64,000 nt of DNA from Angiostrongylus vasorum (taxonomy: Eukaryota > Nematoda > Chromadorea > Rhabditida > Metastrongylidae): positions 420,001 to 484,000 of the forward strand of contig JADANN010000365.1 in NCBI GenBank assembly GCA_018806985.1, read 5' to 3'. Below, piece by piece: positions 34,480-45,560 of the stretch (position 1 is its first letter; every line of letters begins with the position of its first letter). Both the position numbers and the translations under genes were made by a program. Below the pieces are notes generated by a model. The model searched no databases. It was not told where the DNA came from and worked only from the letters and a program-made list of their open reading frames with translations.

Positions 34480-36430
34480 AGTTCGCATGATTTGCATGAA
34501 ATATAATTCATGTGATTTCTATGGAGGAAAATCTTTCTGTGGATGAGTGTTACATTTTTTCCTGTGTTTCCTGTGAAATGAAAAAACAGTATGGAAGTGC
34601 TGTTTTAAAGACTCGTATCAGAAGCGATTGTACATTATGACTTAAGGATTTCGTAGAAGTCCTCCATTTAACTACTAGTTTAACGAAATTATCGGAATTG
34701 TTTGGTGTTTTCATCAAATATGTTTATTATTCATTAAGACACCTGGAACAATGACCGAGTCGGTCACCAAGTCACCTAGTTCTTTTGGCTTTTATGAAGG
34801 AATACGAACTGCTCGGAAAGCATAATTTCCTTTGTTTCAATGGTTGTTTGTATTGCACTACTGAGTGTCTTATTTCCCCGCATTCATGCAAAATACGCAA
34901 GCCGCATTGATTGTCTCGTATCAGGACAAGATAAATCCTCTTTAGAGTGCTAAGTATATTTGTCTACTGTTATAAAGGCAATTTTTAGTTTAAGACCGTT
35001 TCACCGCCTTAATTAGGTAACTTCGTTACACAAATAAGCGGAAGAAAGCATAGAATGTTCTTGTAACATTCAAGATCTGTAATAGGTCGTCGATCTTTCG
35101 TCACATTAAAGCCATGTTGGTCCTGTTATCCTATGTTTTATTAATATCTTCAAAGTAGGAGAAGTTGATTCGGCTGATTTGCTCTTGATGAACCCGAGCA
35201 ACGATTCGATTTACTCCTAGAAAAGCTGATGGCTCGGAAATGATGTGAAAGCATGTCTGGGCGAGAAAAAGTTGTTAATCTCAAACTAATGAATCGAGAT
35301 TAACATTTTGCAGCTAGTCAATAGGAGCTTCACACAAAGAGTTTCACTACGATTTAGAGATTGAAGTTTTTCACATGCTTGTGCTCTCTTAACTGCAGGA
35401 GGAATGGTTTCAGTCAATGCGTTGGAAAATAGCTCCGTATGATTCGATGCGAAGCTAAGAGGGACAGAAGAAATGTTAGGATAACACTTAGAGTTAGACG
35501 CCTGACGTTTGCCGGATCTAATTGACGCCTAACTCTTCGCTGCACTCGTTATGAGTTGATTTCAATTCATGGCGGTCGATGTGCTCCTAACGAATTACGT
35601 CGACCCTCTAGTTGTATGTTCCACTCCATTTCGTCCCTCAAATGTATTTTTGTTAGCGATTTCCCTTTTTTTTTCATAACCGATTTATCCTCTAACTTCT
35701 TCTATGCATTGTTTCATGAATTTGGAAGGTTTCGAAATGTGGTGTTTGGTTGAATGGAACCCGTCCATTATACAATCACTCCACCTCTAAGCCTGTGGTA
35801 GTCGGTTCCACTCCCTTTGTGGAATGTATGTTGGCATTTTTATATCCGCGCATTCAATGCGATAATGCTCATTTATTGTAAAGACTAGAAATGGAAAAGA
35901 AATCAAATACTGGTCAAATTTTTTTTGTGTACATAAATAGGAACAGTGCTATTATTTCTAGAACTCTTGGTAAATTCTCGATAACCAAATGCACTTAAGG
36001 AGTTTGGAACTTGACTGACCTTTAAAAGAAACTCTCACGAATATAACTTTTACGAAGTGTTTTTATTTTTGTGCCCTATTTAGAAATAAAATGCCTAGGA
36101 ATGTTTCAAAAATAAAAACAGTGAGATCGAATAAAATGAAAAAACCAGTTCGAAATTTTAACAACAGGCGCGGTACTTCTGAGTTCAATTTCCGATAGAG
36201 TCGTCATCGTGTTTTTTTTCTTTTTTTTGCTTTTCCGTCTACATTGGTGCGTAGAAGCTGAGAATAGTGTGAAAACAAGAGCTCCCAATGATATACACTA
36301 TGTGATACATTGATTACCGCCAATCCTTCTTAAAGACAAATAGTTCTGGTGATGTTGAGGCATACAGCTTTACAACAATTACGCTTATACAGGTTTTCTT
36401 AGTGGTTCACAATTTTATCGTGCGAATAGG
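34480..36430. other. Intergenic sequence, nothing recognised
   Basis: AT-rich. Small open frames at 35,556-35,753 (plus) and 36,106-36,288 (minus) have no splice support. Confidence 0.4.
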
Positions 36431-36439
36431 TATCCCTTG

Positions 36440-36553
36440 TTACCCAACTTCATTCTGCGATACAGCAGACTTGTCAATATCCTCATCGGCGACAAACTCC
36501 CGCTCCGCGGGAATTTCAAACCTGGCGAACAAACTCCTCCGAGAAGGTGCCTT
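36440..36553 (-). CDS. Probable terminal exon of a minus-strand gene, unidentified
   Basis: The minus-strand acceptor ttaataatttgcag is followed by 37 codons: KAPSRRSLFARFEIPAER, then EFVADEDIDKSAVSQNEVG, then TAA (36,442-36,440). Composition is clearly protein-like and the block is GC-richer than its flanks. GTAACA overlaps the stop and could instead act as a donor. I found no upstream minus-strand exon between 36,554 and 38,100. No family recognised. Confidence 0.45.
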   Translation of the reverse strand, partial: KAPSRRSLFARFEIPAEREFVADEDIDKSAVSQNEVG

Positions 36554-36679
36554 CTGCAAATTATTAAATATAGGAACACTTTTATTAGTCGTCGTCCAGC
36601 ACACTGACATCTAATGGATAAGCTATATATTTAGTGTAAAAAATGCTGGAATAACCTCAGTTTTATAAACATATATAAG

Positions 36680-36780
36680 TAAACAAAATGACTCGGATCA
36701 ATCCTGCTCTGAAGAAGACGTTGGCGCCTAAGCGTTAACCGAATGAAGTTTCTTTTTTATCAACCTGGTGTGACCCTACC
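36680..36780 (+). mobile_element. PLE end fragment, plus strand
   Basis: GGATCAATCCTG, CTGAAGAAGACG, AGCGTTAACCGAATGAAG and TTTTTTATCAACC align base by base with the minus strand of 37,085-37,180. Only the terminal segment remains. Confidence 0.55.
36709..36739 (+). ncRNA. Hammerhead-ribozyme-like motif (copy 4)
   Basis: CTGAAGA is an intact core box. AGACGTTGGCGCC follows, then TAAGCGTTAACC where other copies have GAAACGTTAGC. The GAAA box is lost, so this copy is probably inactive. Confidence 0.3.
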
Positions 36781-37084
36781 AATAGAGAAATAAGGAATAC
36801 TGATTAAATAAAATGAGTCGACACCAACTGGCGATGGCAGATCTATCCCTTTATAAAATCTCACGTCGCACTCAATAATTAGTACTGGAATTTCAGTTAC
36901 AGAGACGGTATTTTTTTAAAAGGACAATGCTTCGCTTCATCTTGGGAGCTCCACTACCTGACACTTTCGCTTTTTAAATCAGTAGCAGAACCTCTTTCTT
37001 TTTGTACATCATAATTTTGCTCTTCATAGTTACAAATTGTGCTCGCTGATTATAACAAGAAAAACTCCATGTGTTTGAACTGTT

Positions 37085-37260
37085 GGGCTTACACGAGTTT
37101 GATAAAAAAGCTTTATTCAGCTAACGTTTCGACGTCTTCTCCTTTATCACAGCCGTTGATCCAAGTCGATGGTCCGCAGTTGTTCGTCTTCTCGATGTGG
37201 CGTCTTCGTCTTTGCATCCAGTCGGATCTTCCTAAGTGGCGCATCTCTCAAATAAGGCAC
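37085..37260 (-). mobile_element. PLE end fragment, minus strand, facing the one at 36,680
   Basis: Minus strand: GGATCAACGGCTGTGATAAA, GGAGAAGACGTC, GAAACGTTAGCTGAATAAAG, TTTTTTATCAAAC. The adjoining 37,170-37,260 matches sequence near 11,290-11,360 (TTCGTCTTCTCGATGTGG against TTCGTCTTCGCGATGTGC). With 36,680-36,780 it forms an inverted pair about 300 bp apart. Confidence 0.6.
37120..37151 (-). ncRNA. Hammerhead-ribozyme-like motif (copy 5)
   Basis: Minus strand: GTGATAAAG, GAGAAGACGTC, GAAACGTTAGC. The GAAAC box and its flank are intact; the CUGANGA box is altered. Confidence 0.35.
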
Positions 37261-37261
37261 A

Positions 37262-38380
37262 CTCTGTACATAGTGAAAAAAAAACTCCGTTCATTCATTT
37301 ACTTACCAAAGAAAGGCTTTCTGGCATCGGTGCTTTCATCTTTCTAGTTCTCCTAGACTTTATTAGTATAGATATGGTCCTATGTGTAAAATTTCGTATC
37401 TAATACATTCTGTGCAAAGAAGCATGACATAAGCGTGGAAATGCCGAAGATTTTTACATATCTTCCTCTCAGTAGTAGTTTTTTTAGTTCACGCTTTTAT
37501 CAAATCTCCTTACTGTAGGGCTCAACCACACGTAAACTTTGATAACAATAGTATTGTTTCGTTAAAGATTACAAAAAAATCGCTTTAGACCACTGTTCTG
37601 CGCAGCTACAGATAAAACTACACCAAACGATACTACCATAGCTAACTGGATTGAGTACGAAAGGTTATGTGAAAGCAGTACAATTTCCCTAATCAATTCG
37701 TTGTTTTGGGCAAGGAACGGAAATGTGTTGCATTGATTCCGTTTTGCAAGTGATGTTCATTATGGGAGAGCCAACGTTGCCAGTCATGCCTCTGAAAAAC
37801 CGCGAACGAACATTGGACCGTTGCTTTGACTCAGGCACCTAGCTAGGCCCACCATACTATCCCTCTGAGGATTTTCTGCTGAAGTATGTACCACGATTGT
37901 GCATAATTTAGTTCCCATGACTTACATCGGCCAGATTTGTCTTCTACATCGCAGAAAATTCGTTGATGAATGGCAAAATCAAGTACTCTTCTGTTTTATG
38001 TTCACTTGTCTCATTTGCGCATGTGGTATAAAATCCTCAATGCATTGTGATTACGATGAAATAACTTAAAGATATTAATTACCTGTATCATATTCTTATG
38101 CTTTAAGCTAGAAGGTGGTACTGAGATACTGTGCTAAGTTCATTCTAATGAGTTTTCAAGTGCAACTACTTCTTATTGTCTTAAGTTTTGTGAAGAGATT
38201 TCTTTCTATCACTGCTTTTCTTGAATTGCACTTTGGTAGTCTGGAAATGAAAACCACCTTTCGGCCGCTGTTAAAAGAATGCGTACTTTTTATTAAAAAT
38301 GCATACGTCTTTAATTTCATCTGTCAAGATTTCTCTAACCTATCGTTTGCCCTGATTCTCTACATGTTGTTTTTTAGTAT
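37262..38380. other. Intergenic sequence; hydrophobic frame of doubtful meaning
   Basis: AT-rich. An open frame from 38,115 is hydrophobic and runs into the RTE start at about 38,380 (its end, ETMINEPNEAGKK, is RTE sequence). A TATAAAAT at about 38,028 lies upstream. I do not accept it as a gene. Confidence 0.35.
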
Positions 38381-39230
38381 GGTGTATGTTGTAGAGACGA
38401 TGATCAATGAGCCCAACGAAGCTGGAAAAAAAAATTGAACTATCATAAATCGGAAGAAGATCCAGTTCATAGAAAAAACCCATGGCTCGAAGACGAAAAA
38501 AAATTGAGCTGGTTGGATCTCTGGTCGCGGAGACCACCTCATACGTACACCGTCAGCGATCAATTAACATGGAATACAACATAAAGGAGGAATTAGACAG
38601 AGGAAGAAGAGCAGCTTGGGTCGCCTTCGGGCCCCTCGAACAAGCCACCGACCAACTGAAGGGTCCGAAAATTCGCGCTCACCTTCTCGATGTAACGGTC
38701 CTCACAAGGATCTATTATGCCGCTGATACGTGGGCTGATATTTCAACTATGTCAAGGATGCTTCGCACTACTCACAGAGTGCTTGAGCGATGTCTTCTGA
38801 AATATGACCGGAACACTCAATATCTAGCCGGAATGCGAAGCTCTGATCTTCAAAATCTGTCACATCTTCGGAATCCAGGCGACTATACATCGATAGCGAA
38901 ACATAGATGAGCCGGTCACATAATGAGAAGAACGGACGACAGATGGACGAAAAGAGCAGTAGAGTCGACTCCAAGAGAATGCAAACGTCCCCCAGGACGA
39001 CCACCAACACCATGGGCGGACGTGTTCGTAAACAAAATTAATCACCCAAAGCTGCAGTTGTTTTACAGATCACGGTATGAGACTCGCACACGCTACCATG
39101 CTCGAACAAGACAATCACCATGGACTACATGGACTACGATTGCGAGAGAAAGGAACGAATGGAATATGTGCTGGGTTCCACACAACTCGTGAAAACGGAC
39201 TTTTCCGAGTATCCAAGTATCCAAGTATAG
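38380..39230 (+). mobile_element. RTE-clade LINE, 3' end (5'-truncated)
   Basis: Plus strand: ETMINEPNEAGKK, INRKKIQF, IELVGSLVAETTSYVHRQRS, NMEYNIKEELDRGRRAAWVA, RVLERCLLKYDRNTQYLAG, then AGHIMRRTDDRWTKR, ECKRPPGRPPTPWADVF and ARERNEWNMCWVPH. This covers the end of the reverse transcriptase and the C-terminal domain. One stop (38,908) and one frameshift. The copy ends in tandem TCCAAGTA repeats (39,207-39,228). It is a different subfamily from those at 31.4 and 44.5 kb (AGHIMRRTDDRW against AGHVMRMNDNRW). Confidence 0.88.
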
Positions 39231-39770
39231 CTCCATACTTGGTTTGTCCTTAGGGGAAGAAAAAAAATTCAGCACATTTTCAAGTTTCTACTTTGTACGA
39301 TAGTCATCCACGGCGGTGGGCCAACAGCATGCTACCTAACCTCCAGGACACCTCTTCTAGGATCTGAAGACCGTTTCCATCTGTCAGTGCTGCAGGTTGA
39401 GGGCGGCCATAAACAAGTGGGCGCATCGCGTAGATGCTCTTCAAGACGATTTTCATCTTCCTGGAGTCCATTGTACAATTTTCCAACAATTAGGTGACGA
39501 CTCCTGGTTTTGCTTGATTGTCGCAGTAAACGACCTTAATTTCATATCTTTAGAGATCTGCTGCTTTTTTCGAGAATAGACGATAATATTTTGACAACCA
39601 GAAGATTTCACAGGTTGAAAATGCAACAGCTTTGTAGAAGAAACACTGCTCTATCAGCTCTGTGTATAAGTAGCGTATATACTGCTATATTCCGTGTGCT
39701 TAACCATCCAATTTGATTAAGTTACGTTTACGCCATGGATATTTCATGGACGGTTTTTTCGATTTATGAG
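39231..39770. other. Sequence between two opposed RTE copies
   Basis: GC-richer at 39,300-39,490, where a minus-strand frame (LVYGRPQPAALTDGNG) is open. I cannot assign it to the RTE; it may be an unrecognised mobile fragment. Confidence 0.3.
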
Positions 39771-41330
39771 GACTCCAACGCATTTCCAAGTTGAGCTTCA
39801 ACAATGAGTATGCCCTTCTCGTTGCAATCGAATGACTTCATTATCTGCTGAAATGCGGCAGTAAACAGCTTTGGCGAGATAGTGTGGCTTAGTTGAGCCT
39901 CTTTTCTAATGATGATAGTAAAGGGGTCGATGGAAAAGGTGGTTGTATTTTCGTGATGGGGTTACGATGACAGTGAATTCGCAACTTCAAACTCTTTTTG
40001 CAGTCACGAGTGTTCGAAAAAGAGCAGACAAGCAGAATCCTCTTAGAAATGCTACCCTCTCAATTGATTGTGCTTTAACCAAAGTGCTTGGTTTGCGCGA
40101 CAAGACAGTCTTCGTTAACAACTTGTAGAGTACAATCAACAAACGTATCGAGATCCTTTCGCTCACCCTTCTTCGGCAACAGAATGGTGCGCGAGGCCCA
40201 CTGATTTAGTATGATATTATATGAGTTGAAAGAAGTACATGTAGCTCTCATCTTGAGAAAATCAAGCAATGATGTTATCTGACCTTGGGCCTGTCCATGC
40301 TTTCATTCCTTCTATCGCAACTCGAATTCCAGATGAAAAAAATCCAGGATGGTTCCTCTCTAACCTGGGTTTTAGATTAGAGATAGCGCCAGCGCACGGC
40401 AATGGTTGGTGTTAAAAATTCTACGTCATGGGAGTGGCTTGTAGTAGTCAACCTTTGTTCATCACGACGCGTAACGGGGCATTCTATGGGCCCAAGTATT
40501 CATGGCAGTCCAAATTGGTTCTTTTTTTGACTTGCTTCTGGCAATTATTATTGGCCATCATAACTATATGGCGGTCGGACCAAGCTTCTTCAGTTTTTCT
40601 TCTCTTCTCGAACTATTTCTTAGAGGTGGTGGAAATACGATCTGAACGTCCAAGGAACTGTGACGTGTTCAGCACAAGTTTTATGTCCTTCGACTTTAGG
40701 CTCGTAGTCATCGGTTGTTTGCCCGTTGATTTGCGACATATAAAAAGGAAAAATCCCGTCCAAAAATCTCTTCGTAGTATGTTTTTTTCACCAGAGATGG
40801 CAAAATTCTTTTTTCATATTTTGGCTGAACCATATTCTCGGAGACAGTGGGCCGTTATCAGATCCTTGGCAAACAAAGGGAACTACCTAGGGCTTGAGAT
40901 GGCATCATTATTTATCAATGAAAATATACCCGACCTCCGCTTTAGTTTCACCATTGCAAAGCTCTTATATTAAACAGCAGTTTTCTTTGTTCTCAAAAAA
41001 AAAGGGTTTCCATAAAAAGAGGCGAAGGGGACCATAAATAAGACGAAGAAGACGGTTTTCACTCTCATTTCGATCGCCTATTTCTAGATCTCTCTGAATT
41101 CCTTTGTTCTCCGTATGGACACGCCCTTTCCCAATCTAGCTCCTGAGGACGAAATTGTTGAAGAACTTCGTTCATAACAGGTGCACGGGTTGGTGTGTGG
41201 CAGTTTATGACATTAGTCTCCTTTTGGATGCAGAGTGTGAAACGTAAAATGGGCAAATAGGTTCTCGTATAAGACGACGTGATGGGTAAGAGTTGGGTGC
41301 ACTACAAAACCTATGCCAGCAACATTTCCT
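39770..41330 (-). mobile_element. RTE-clade LINE, endonuclease through reverse transcriptase, decayed
   Basis: Minus strand in order: GIGFVVHPTLTHHVVLYENL (endonuclease, about 41,320-41,250), DRNESENRLLRLIYGPLRLF (41,080-41,020), RVAIEGMKAWTGP (about 40,300), NQWASRTILLPKKGERKDLD (about 40,200-40,140), then LFHRP, HTISPKLFTAAFQQIMKSFD and NEKGILIVE (39,930-39,780). These match RTE EN and RT blocks in the right order. The 40,430-40,973 section has no clear match but lies inside the element. The 181-codon plus-strand frame there is antisense to it. Confidence 0.75.
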
Positions 41331-41847
41331 CAAAAGTTTATTCCTTCACAAATGTCACGCGGCAAGGAATTTTCTATCTACAAATGTTATGGGGGTCGTA
41401 ATTTACTATGCGTCCGTCGGCATTCCTGTTTTTCTCCATCGTAAGGTGATCACATGGAATTTGATGCGATTTGCTGGCCTCTATAAGATCGACATGTGAG
41501 GAGAGGGTTTTTGAATTTTAGGTGCAGGGTGGAAAAGTGTCCATGAAATGTCGTGACAGTGCTCTTTTTTTATCCGCTTCCAATGACGTCCTATGCAACA
41601 TGAGATTTAACTTTATCTCGCCGTTGCTTCACCAACCGGCGGAAGCGCCCACTGTAAAGTTACAGTTGCTGATTCATTGCTGACTGAGTTATTTGTGGCT
41701 CCATGGAGCCCAAAGAGTAGCCCAACTAGGGCCTCCTCATTTCTTCATCACATGCTATCACCTTTTTTTGGATCACTTAGAGATTTGGCAAGTAGCAAGT
41801 TACTATCGGGACTACTATAAGTGTTCGCGTTTTGATTTCCCTTTTAG

Positions 41848-42977
41848 TTCACGGATGAAAAAAAAACCGCCTTTTATCAAAGGGGAACCTAGTGATTGCG
41901 GAGTAAAAACTATGCAGTTGTACGTGTTGGACACAGGTGGTGTAATACATGGAAGTTTGTTTTAGTAAAAGCACAGAATCAGAAGTTTGAGATGCAGTGG
42001 TATTTCACAGCTGACATCAAGGATATGAAGTAAGCAACACTCTCGTGCATGTTTGCACAGTAATTTTTCATGTTGGAATTTTAAAATAACCCTTGACGCG
42101 TTTGGTTGAGTTAGAAAATTAGATTCTTAATAACAAGCTGGATTATTTATTTTTTTCAAGCAACTGTTGTCGTTTGTTCCACCTGTTTCAGCGCTCACTG
42201 ATCCATAATGTCACCTCGAGGATTTCTTTGTTTCAAACTGTCAACAAACATGCTAACCAGACCCCATGGAGTTTACTAACAGTGTCATCATTTGCCATTA
42301 TCTTTGTTATGAAATTTCACTTGTTCTCAATTGTTAGAATGTTTTTATGCCGAAGCACTGCACAAGAAAGTCATTTATAAATGGTTGATTTTGCAGAGAC
42401 GAGGAGGAGGGAAACGACGTGACTTCTCCACAGGTCATTGATCTGCCACCTATTTCCACGTACCTGCCTGAAGAAGATATCGGAAGACCGGAGCTACGAT
42501 CTCTCTTACACAGTTCACAAACTATGGGAAGTCTAGAAAAAACTGATAAGGTTAGTGAGATGACTTTTATACTACTAGTAGAAAATGCGTAATTAAGTTG
42601 AGGTTAAAGCAGTGAAGAGTCAACAGGTGCATCGAGGATGCTTTTGTAGTGTGCGTCGTCCACTACATTTCTTTCTGTCAAGCTTACCACCTCTAGAGCG
42701 TATGCGTTTTGCTCCTCATTTAAGTTTCTCTCTCGTATTCATTAGATCTTGTAGATGCACTTTTGACAATTAGATGTATTATCTACAGTTTACTACGAGC
42801 AATCTGAGCTATCTTGACAGATATATAGATGCAATGTTATTTCTTACATATGAAAAACGCAAACGAAACTGGATCTTCTTTGAAACAATATGTCATCCGT
42901 TGCCCAAACGAACTGTGGATAGCGTGGATGTCATAGATCTAAAAACTGAAAGTCCCTGTCGAGAAGTTGTATTTTAA
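41848..42977 (+). CDS. 3' exons of an unidentified gene, possibly with a PH-like fold
   Basis: Exons 41,966-42,029, 42,397-42,550 and 42,789-42,977 join in phase and end at TAA, with AATAAA 17 bp downstream (42,995-43,000). Acceptors are gtttgttttag, tgattttgcag and attatctacag; donors are GTAAGC and GTTAGT. Protein blocks: KAQNQKFEMQWYFTADIKDM, KDEEEGNDVTSPQVIDLPPI, then LSYLDRYIDAMLFLTYEKRK and TVDSVDVIDLKTESPC. An exon at 41,848-41,936 (PPFIKGEPSDCG, KTMQLYVLDT) would join in phase, but the intron would be only 29 bp, suspiciously short. MQLYVLDT followed by a strand like KFEMQWYF resembles the beta strands of PH domains in Rho exchange factors; that is a weak guess. Earlier exons were not found. 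Confidence 0.65.
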
Positions 42978-42994
42978 AGTACTTTGAGCACCCA

Positions 42995-43000
42995 AATAAA
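42995..43000 (+). terminator. Poly-A signal AATAAA
   Basis: Canonical AATAAA 17 bp after the TAA at 42,975-42,977. It supports that stop as a real 3' end. Confidence 0.7.
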
Positions 43001-43873
43001 GTGCCAAGCATGTAGAAGAGTTTTCTGGAATTCAAGGAAGTTCAACCCAGAGAACTACGATCGTCATGCAACTGATCTATTCTTTGAATGTAATTTTCCT
43101 TTGTAAATAGAGCCAATTCTATTTTTTTTTGAGGCGGAGAACTCCTGTCATTCCGATTTCAGCTCTGAAACCACTGCGGTGGACACTCACTTTCATTAAT
43201 GTCGTGTCATTTCCTTTCCACATTTACTAAAAGTCATCTTAACATGACCACTTCGACTAAAAAATGGGAAAACTTCGTTTTCTTGTCAATAACCTGAAGA
43301 AATCTGTGTAGGTAATCTACCGTAATAATTGTCAGCGAGGTTCCAAAGCAAGCCAAACCGTCTTATTCACAATAAATTTCCACGGAGCATCTCATATGGA
43401 AAAGTGAAGCATGGAATACTGGAAATTGTACTTCCTTTACTTGACATATTTTCTACTATCTGAATGACAAGCATAGGAAAGTAGTCTACGCATATCTACA
43501 AAACAATGTGTCACCAAGTTGTTGTACAAAGAAAAAAATAGTAGTATTTCCTCTCCCCACTTCTACTCTTCAAGCAGCTGGTTTGTTCCTCATTTTGCCG
43601 TCTTTGTTTATTCAGTAAATCTTAGAAAGATGCACCTTAAGAAATCAGTACTCAAATAAAGCTTGAAGGCAGCTTCCATCTTTATAACCGCAGTTAAATA
43701 TCAAGATGAAATATCGGATGAAGATTAGCCAAAACAGGGATGTGATTAACACAAAACACCCGATATTGGCTTCTCTATAGCTGCCGAACATTTCTCAATC
43801 AGCAGAGCATTTGAGAAGATGAGGACTTTGGTATGAGATTTGAACTTGTTTCCGTAAGCGCAGTAATTTGCAG
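43001..43873. other. Sequence between two terminal exons, nothing recognised
   Basis: AT-rich; no repeat shared with the window. It could be an intron if the exon at 43,874 belongs to the gene upstream. Confidence 0.35.
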
Positions 43874-44074
43874 ACAACATTTTTTCAGTTTGAAACATAC
43901 TTAGATAAATTTTTTCAAGAACACGAAAAAAATCACCTTTCTAAAATTTTTAATGCTCGAGCAGTGACAGACATAAACGATGTATTGGTGAAGGACGTAG
44001 TGTATTGTTTGATAAAATCCCGCTTGCAGAATTGCTTCGTGTCGAAAAAAGAAACTTTGATGCAAAAGAAGTAA
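43874..44074 (+). CDS. Probable terminal coding exon (separate gene or alternative 3' end)
   Basis: Acceptors at 43,873 (taatttgcag) and 43,888 (attttttcag), 15 bp apart and in the same phase, lead to FETYLDKFFQEHEKNHLSKI, NARAVTDINDVLVKDVVYCL and KSRLQNCFVSKKETLMQKK, then TAA. AATAAA lies at 44,167. The sequence is helical and charged; no family recognised. Its phase 0 start fits the phase 0 donor at 42,551, so it could replace exon 42,789-42,977 as an alternative end of the gene upstream. GTAAGA overlaps the stop and could be a donor. Confidence 0.5.
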   Translation, partial: TTFFQFETYLDKFFQEHEKNHLSKIFNARAVTDINDVLVKDVVYCLIKSRLQNCFVSKKETLMQKK

Positions 44075-44166
44075 GAAAAAAAATACGTTCCATGGATTCC
44101 AGAATATCATACTTCATCCTGGTGGTGTAAGAGAATCTTGTAGACAAAGATTTATGCATTAATATT

Positions 44167-44172
44167 AATAAA
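44167..44172 (+). terminator. Poly-A signal AATAAA
   Basis: AATAAA 93 bp after the TAA at 44,074; supports a transcript end here. Confidence 0.5.
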
Positions 44173-44217
44173 TGTTGGTGATTTTTTATGTAATATGTAT
44201 ATATTTGTTTTTACATA

Positions 44218-44465
44218 ACCCTTCACCAGATCTACTGCGCAGATCCCATCACTTCTCACATTCGATTCGTTTCCGCGCATCCAACATCCACAGTGGTCTC
44301 CGAACATTTCGCGTGTTGTTTTGGCCGCTGCTTGAGGATTTCGTCTTTGAATGCCGTAGAATGCTGGTCCAGTTAGTTCTTGCAATCTTGGAGATAGCTG
44401 TGCTAAGGCACCCACCCCCACATAGATTGGAGGAGAGCGTTGGGATGGGCTTAAACTCACGCCTT
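44218..44465 (-). mobile_element. SINE-C copy 2 (partial)
   Basis: Minus strand: ACCAGCATTCTACGGCATTC, TCCTCAAGCAGCGGCC, ATGCGCGGAAACGAATCGAA, GATCTGCGCAGTAGAT. The tRNA head is missing or decayed. Confidence 0.8.
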
Positions 44466-44514
44466 TGCTCCCTTTCTATGTCAATGATATATAATATATT
44501 AACATTAATGCGTA

Positions 44515-44940
44515 AGTAGGATGAAAGATCACTCGGCGTTATTGAACTCGCAATCGAAGGGACGATGCTAGGAGTACACCGTGCCACACGAGCAAGAGAA
44601 GGAATCCGATGCTTCGACCTACCTGCTCCAACGGTCAAAAAATGAAAGATGCCGTTCTACACGTCAAACTGTCGAAGATAATATGGGCTGGATATGTAAT
44701 GCGTATGAACGACAACCGAAGGACAAGAGCCGTTAGTGACTGGATTCCTCGGGATGTCAAACGTACTGCAGGAAGACCATCGGTCCGATGGTCAGAGTTA
44801 TTCACGACAAGCCTAGAAGAAAGATATGATGCCCAACGAGTCCCTAGATTGAGCAGAGCCCACTGGGTTACTCTTGCACGCGACGAGGAAAACTGTAACA
44901 TTTACTGGCGCCCGTTCTAGTCCCTCCACGATCAAGGGGA
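44515..44940 (+). mobile_element. RTE-clade LINE, 3' end (5'-truncated)
   Basis: Plus strand: ERSLGVIELAIEGTMLGVHR, AREGIRCFDLPA, then after a frameshift KMKDAVLHVKLSKIIWAGYV, MRMNDNRRTRAVSDWIPRDV, KRTAGRPSVRWSELFTTSLE, RAHWVTLARDEENC and a stop after YWRPF. Same subfamily as 31,415-31,805. It is a short dead-on-arrival copy. Confidence 0.88.
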
Positions 44941-45329
44941 CGGCAAGTGGTGCAGTTGAATATATTAATGATTTTCTTCTAAGTTTAGCAAAATCAATGT
45001 GAACTGTGAAACGTTGATTTTAACCTAAAAACGTTCATTATATCCGCATCCAATGCGTGGCACTCAATACATGCCTTTTGTTACATATTAATGAACATGA
45101 GAGATCATTTATTATAGCTCTCTACCGAGCAACTCTTCGTATTCGGATTTTGATGAATCATTTCGTCTCCATGTAATAGCCCATTAATATAAGATCTGAT
45201 GGAGGAGCATTTCACATGCAATTTTTACGATTAGAATGGGGTTCGACTCTCAGAAGCCATTCCTGTTAAATTTTGTTGAATATTCACTAATACCATATGC
45301 TGATTTTCAGAAGTTCAATTCGTTGTTAC
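44941..45329. other. Intergenic sequence, nothing recognised
   Basis: AT-rich. GGGGTTCGACTCTC at 45,238 resembles a tRNA box B, but no box A lies at the right distance. Confidence 0.4.
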
Positions 45330-45560
45330 CTCTTGGATCCTACTGATGTGCTTCATTTTTCTTCGTTTTCTTTTGATCTTAGCTGAAACCGTTACCTCAT
45401 AGCAGTGCATCGTTCCATTTCTTTGCTGTAAGACTACACATATTTGATTCAAACCATAAGAACCAATGTCATACCCAACAATTCTACACATTCTTTTACG
45501 GATTTGAAATATAAATGTGTTCAACTTTAACAAATATTCAACAGTCAGACTTAAAAGCAT
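45330..45560 (-). CDS. Possible coding exon, minus strand, unidentified
   Basis: A minus-strand open frame from ATG reads MCRIVGYDIGSYGLNQICVV, QQRNGTMHCYEVTVS, then KIKRKRRKMKHISRIQE and a donor GAG|GTAACA. Composition is protein-like. The upstream limit is unclear: the ATG at 45,560 may be a true start or the exon may begin at a cryptic acceptor. No downstream partner found before the RTE at 44,940. Confidence 0.35.

Noticed and set aside
34254..34481. Poly-isoleucine open frame
   Set aside because: Created by an AAT/TAA trinucleotide repeat.
38115..38438. Hydrophobic 107-codon frame taken as a membrane protein
   Set aside because: Its last third is RTE sequence and the rest is T-rich DNA, which favours Leu, Ile and Phe codons. 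No splice or poly-A support.
40428..40973. 181-codon open frame on the plus strand, the longest in the window
   Set aside because: It is antisense to the middle of a minus-strand RTE copy whose endonuclease and reverse transcriptase blocks lie on both sides in the right order.
45230..45250. Box B-like GGTTCGACTCT as a tRNA gene
   Set aside because: No box A at the right distance and no cloverleaf.
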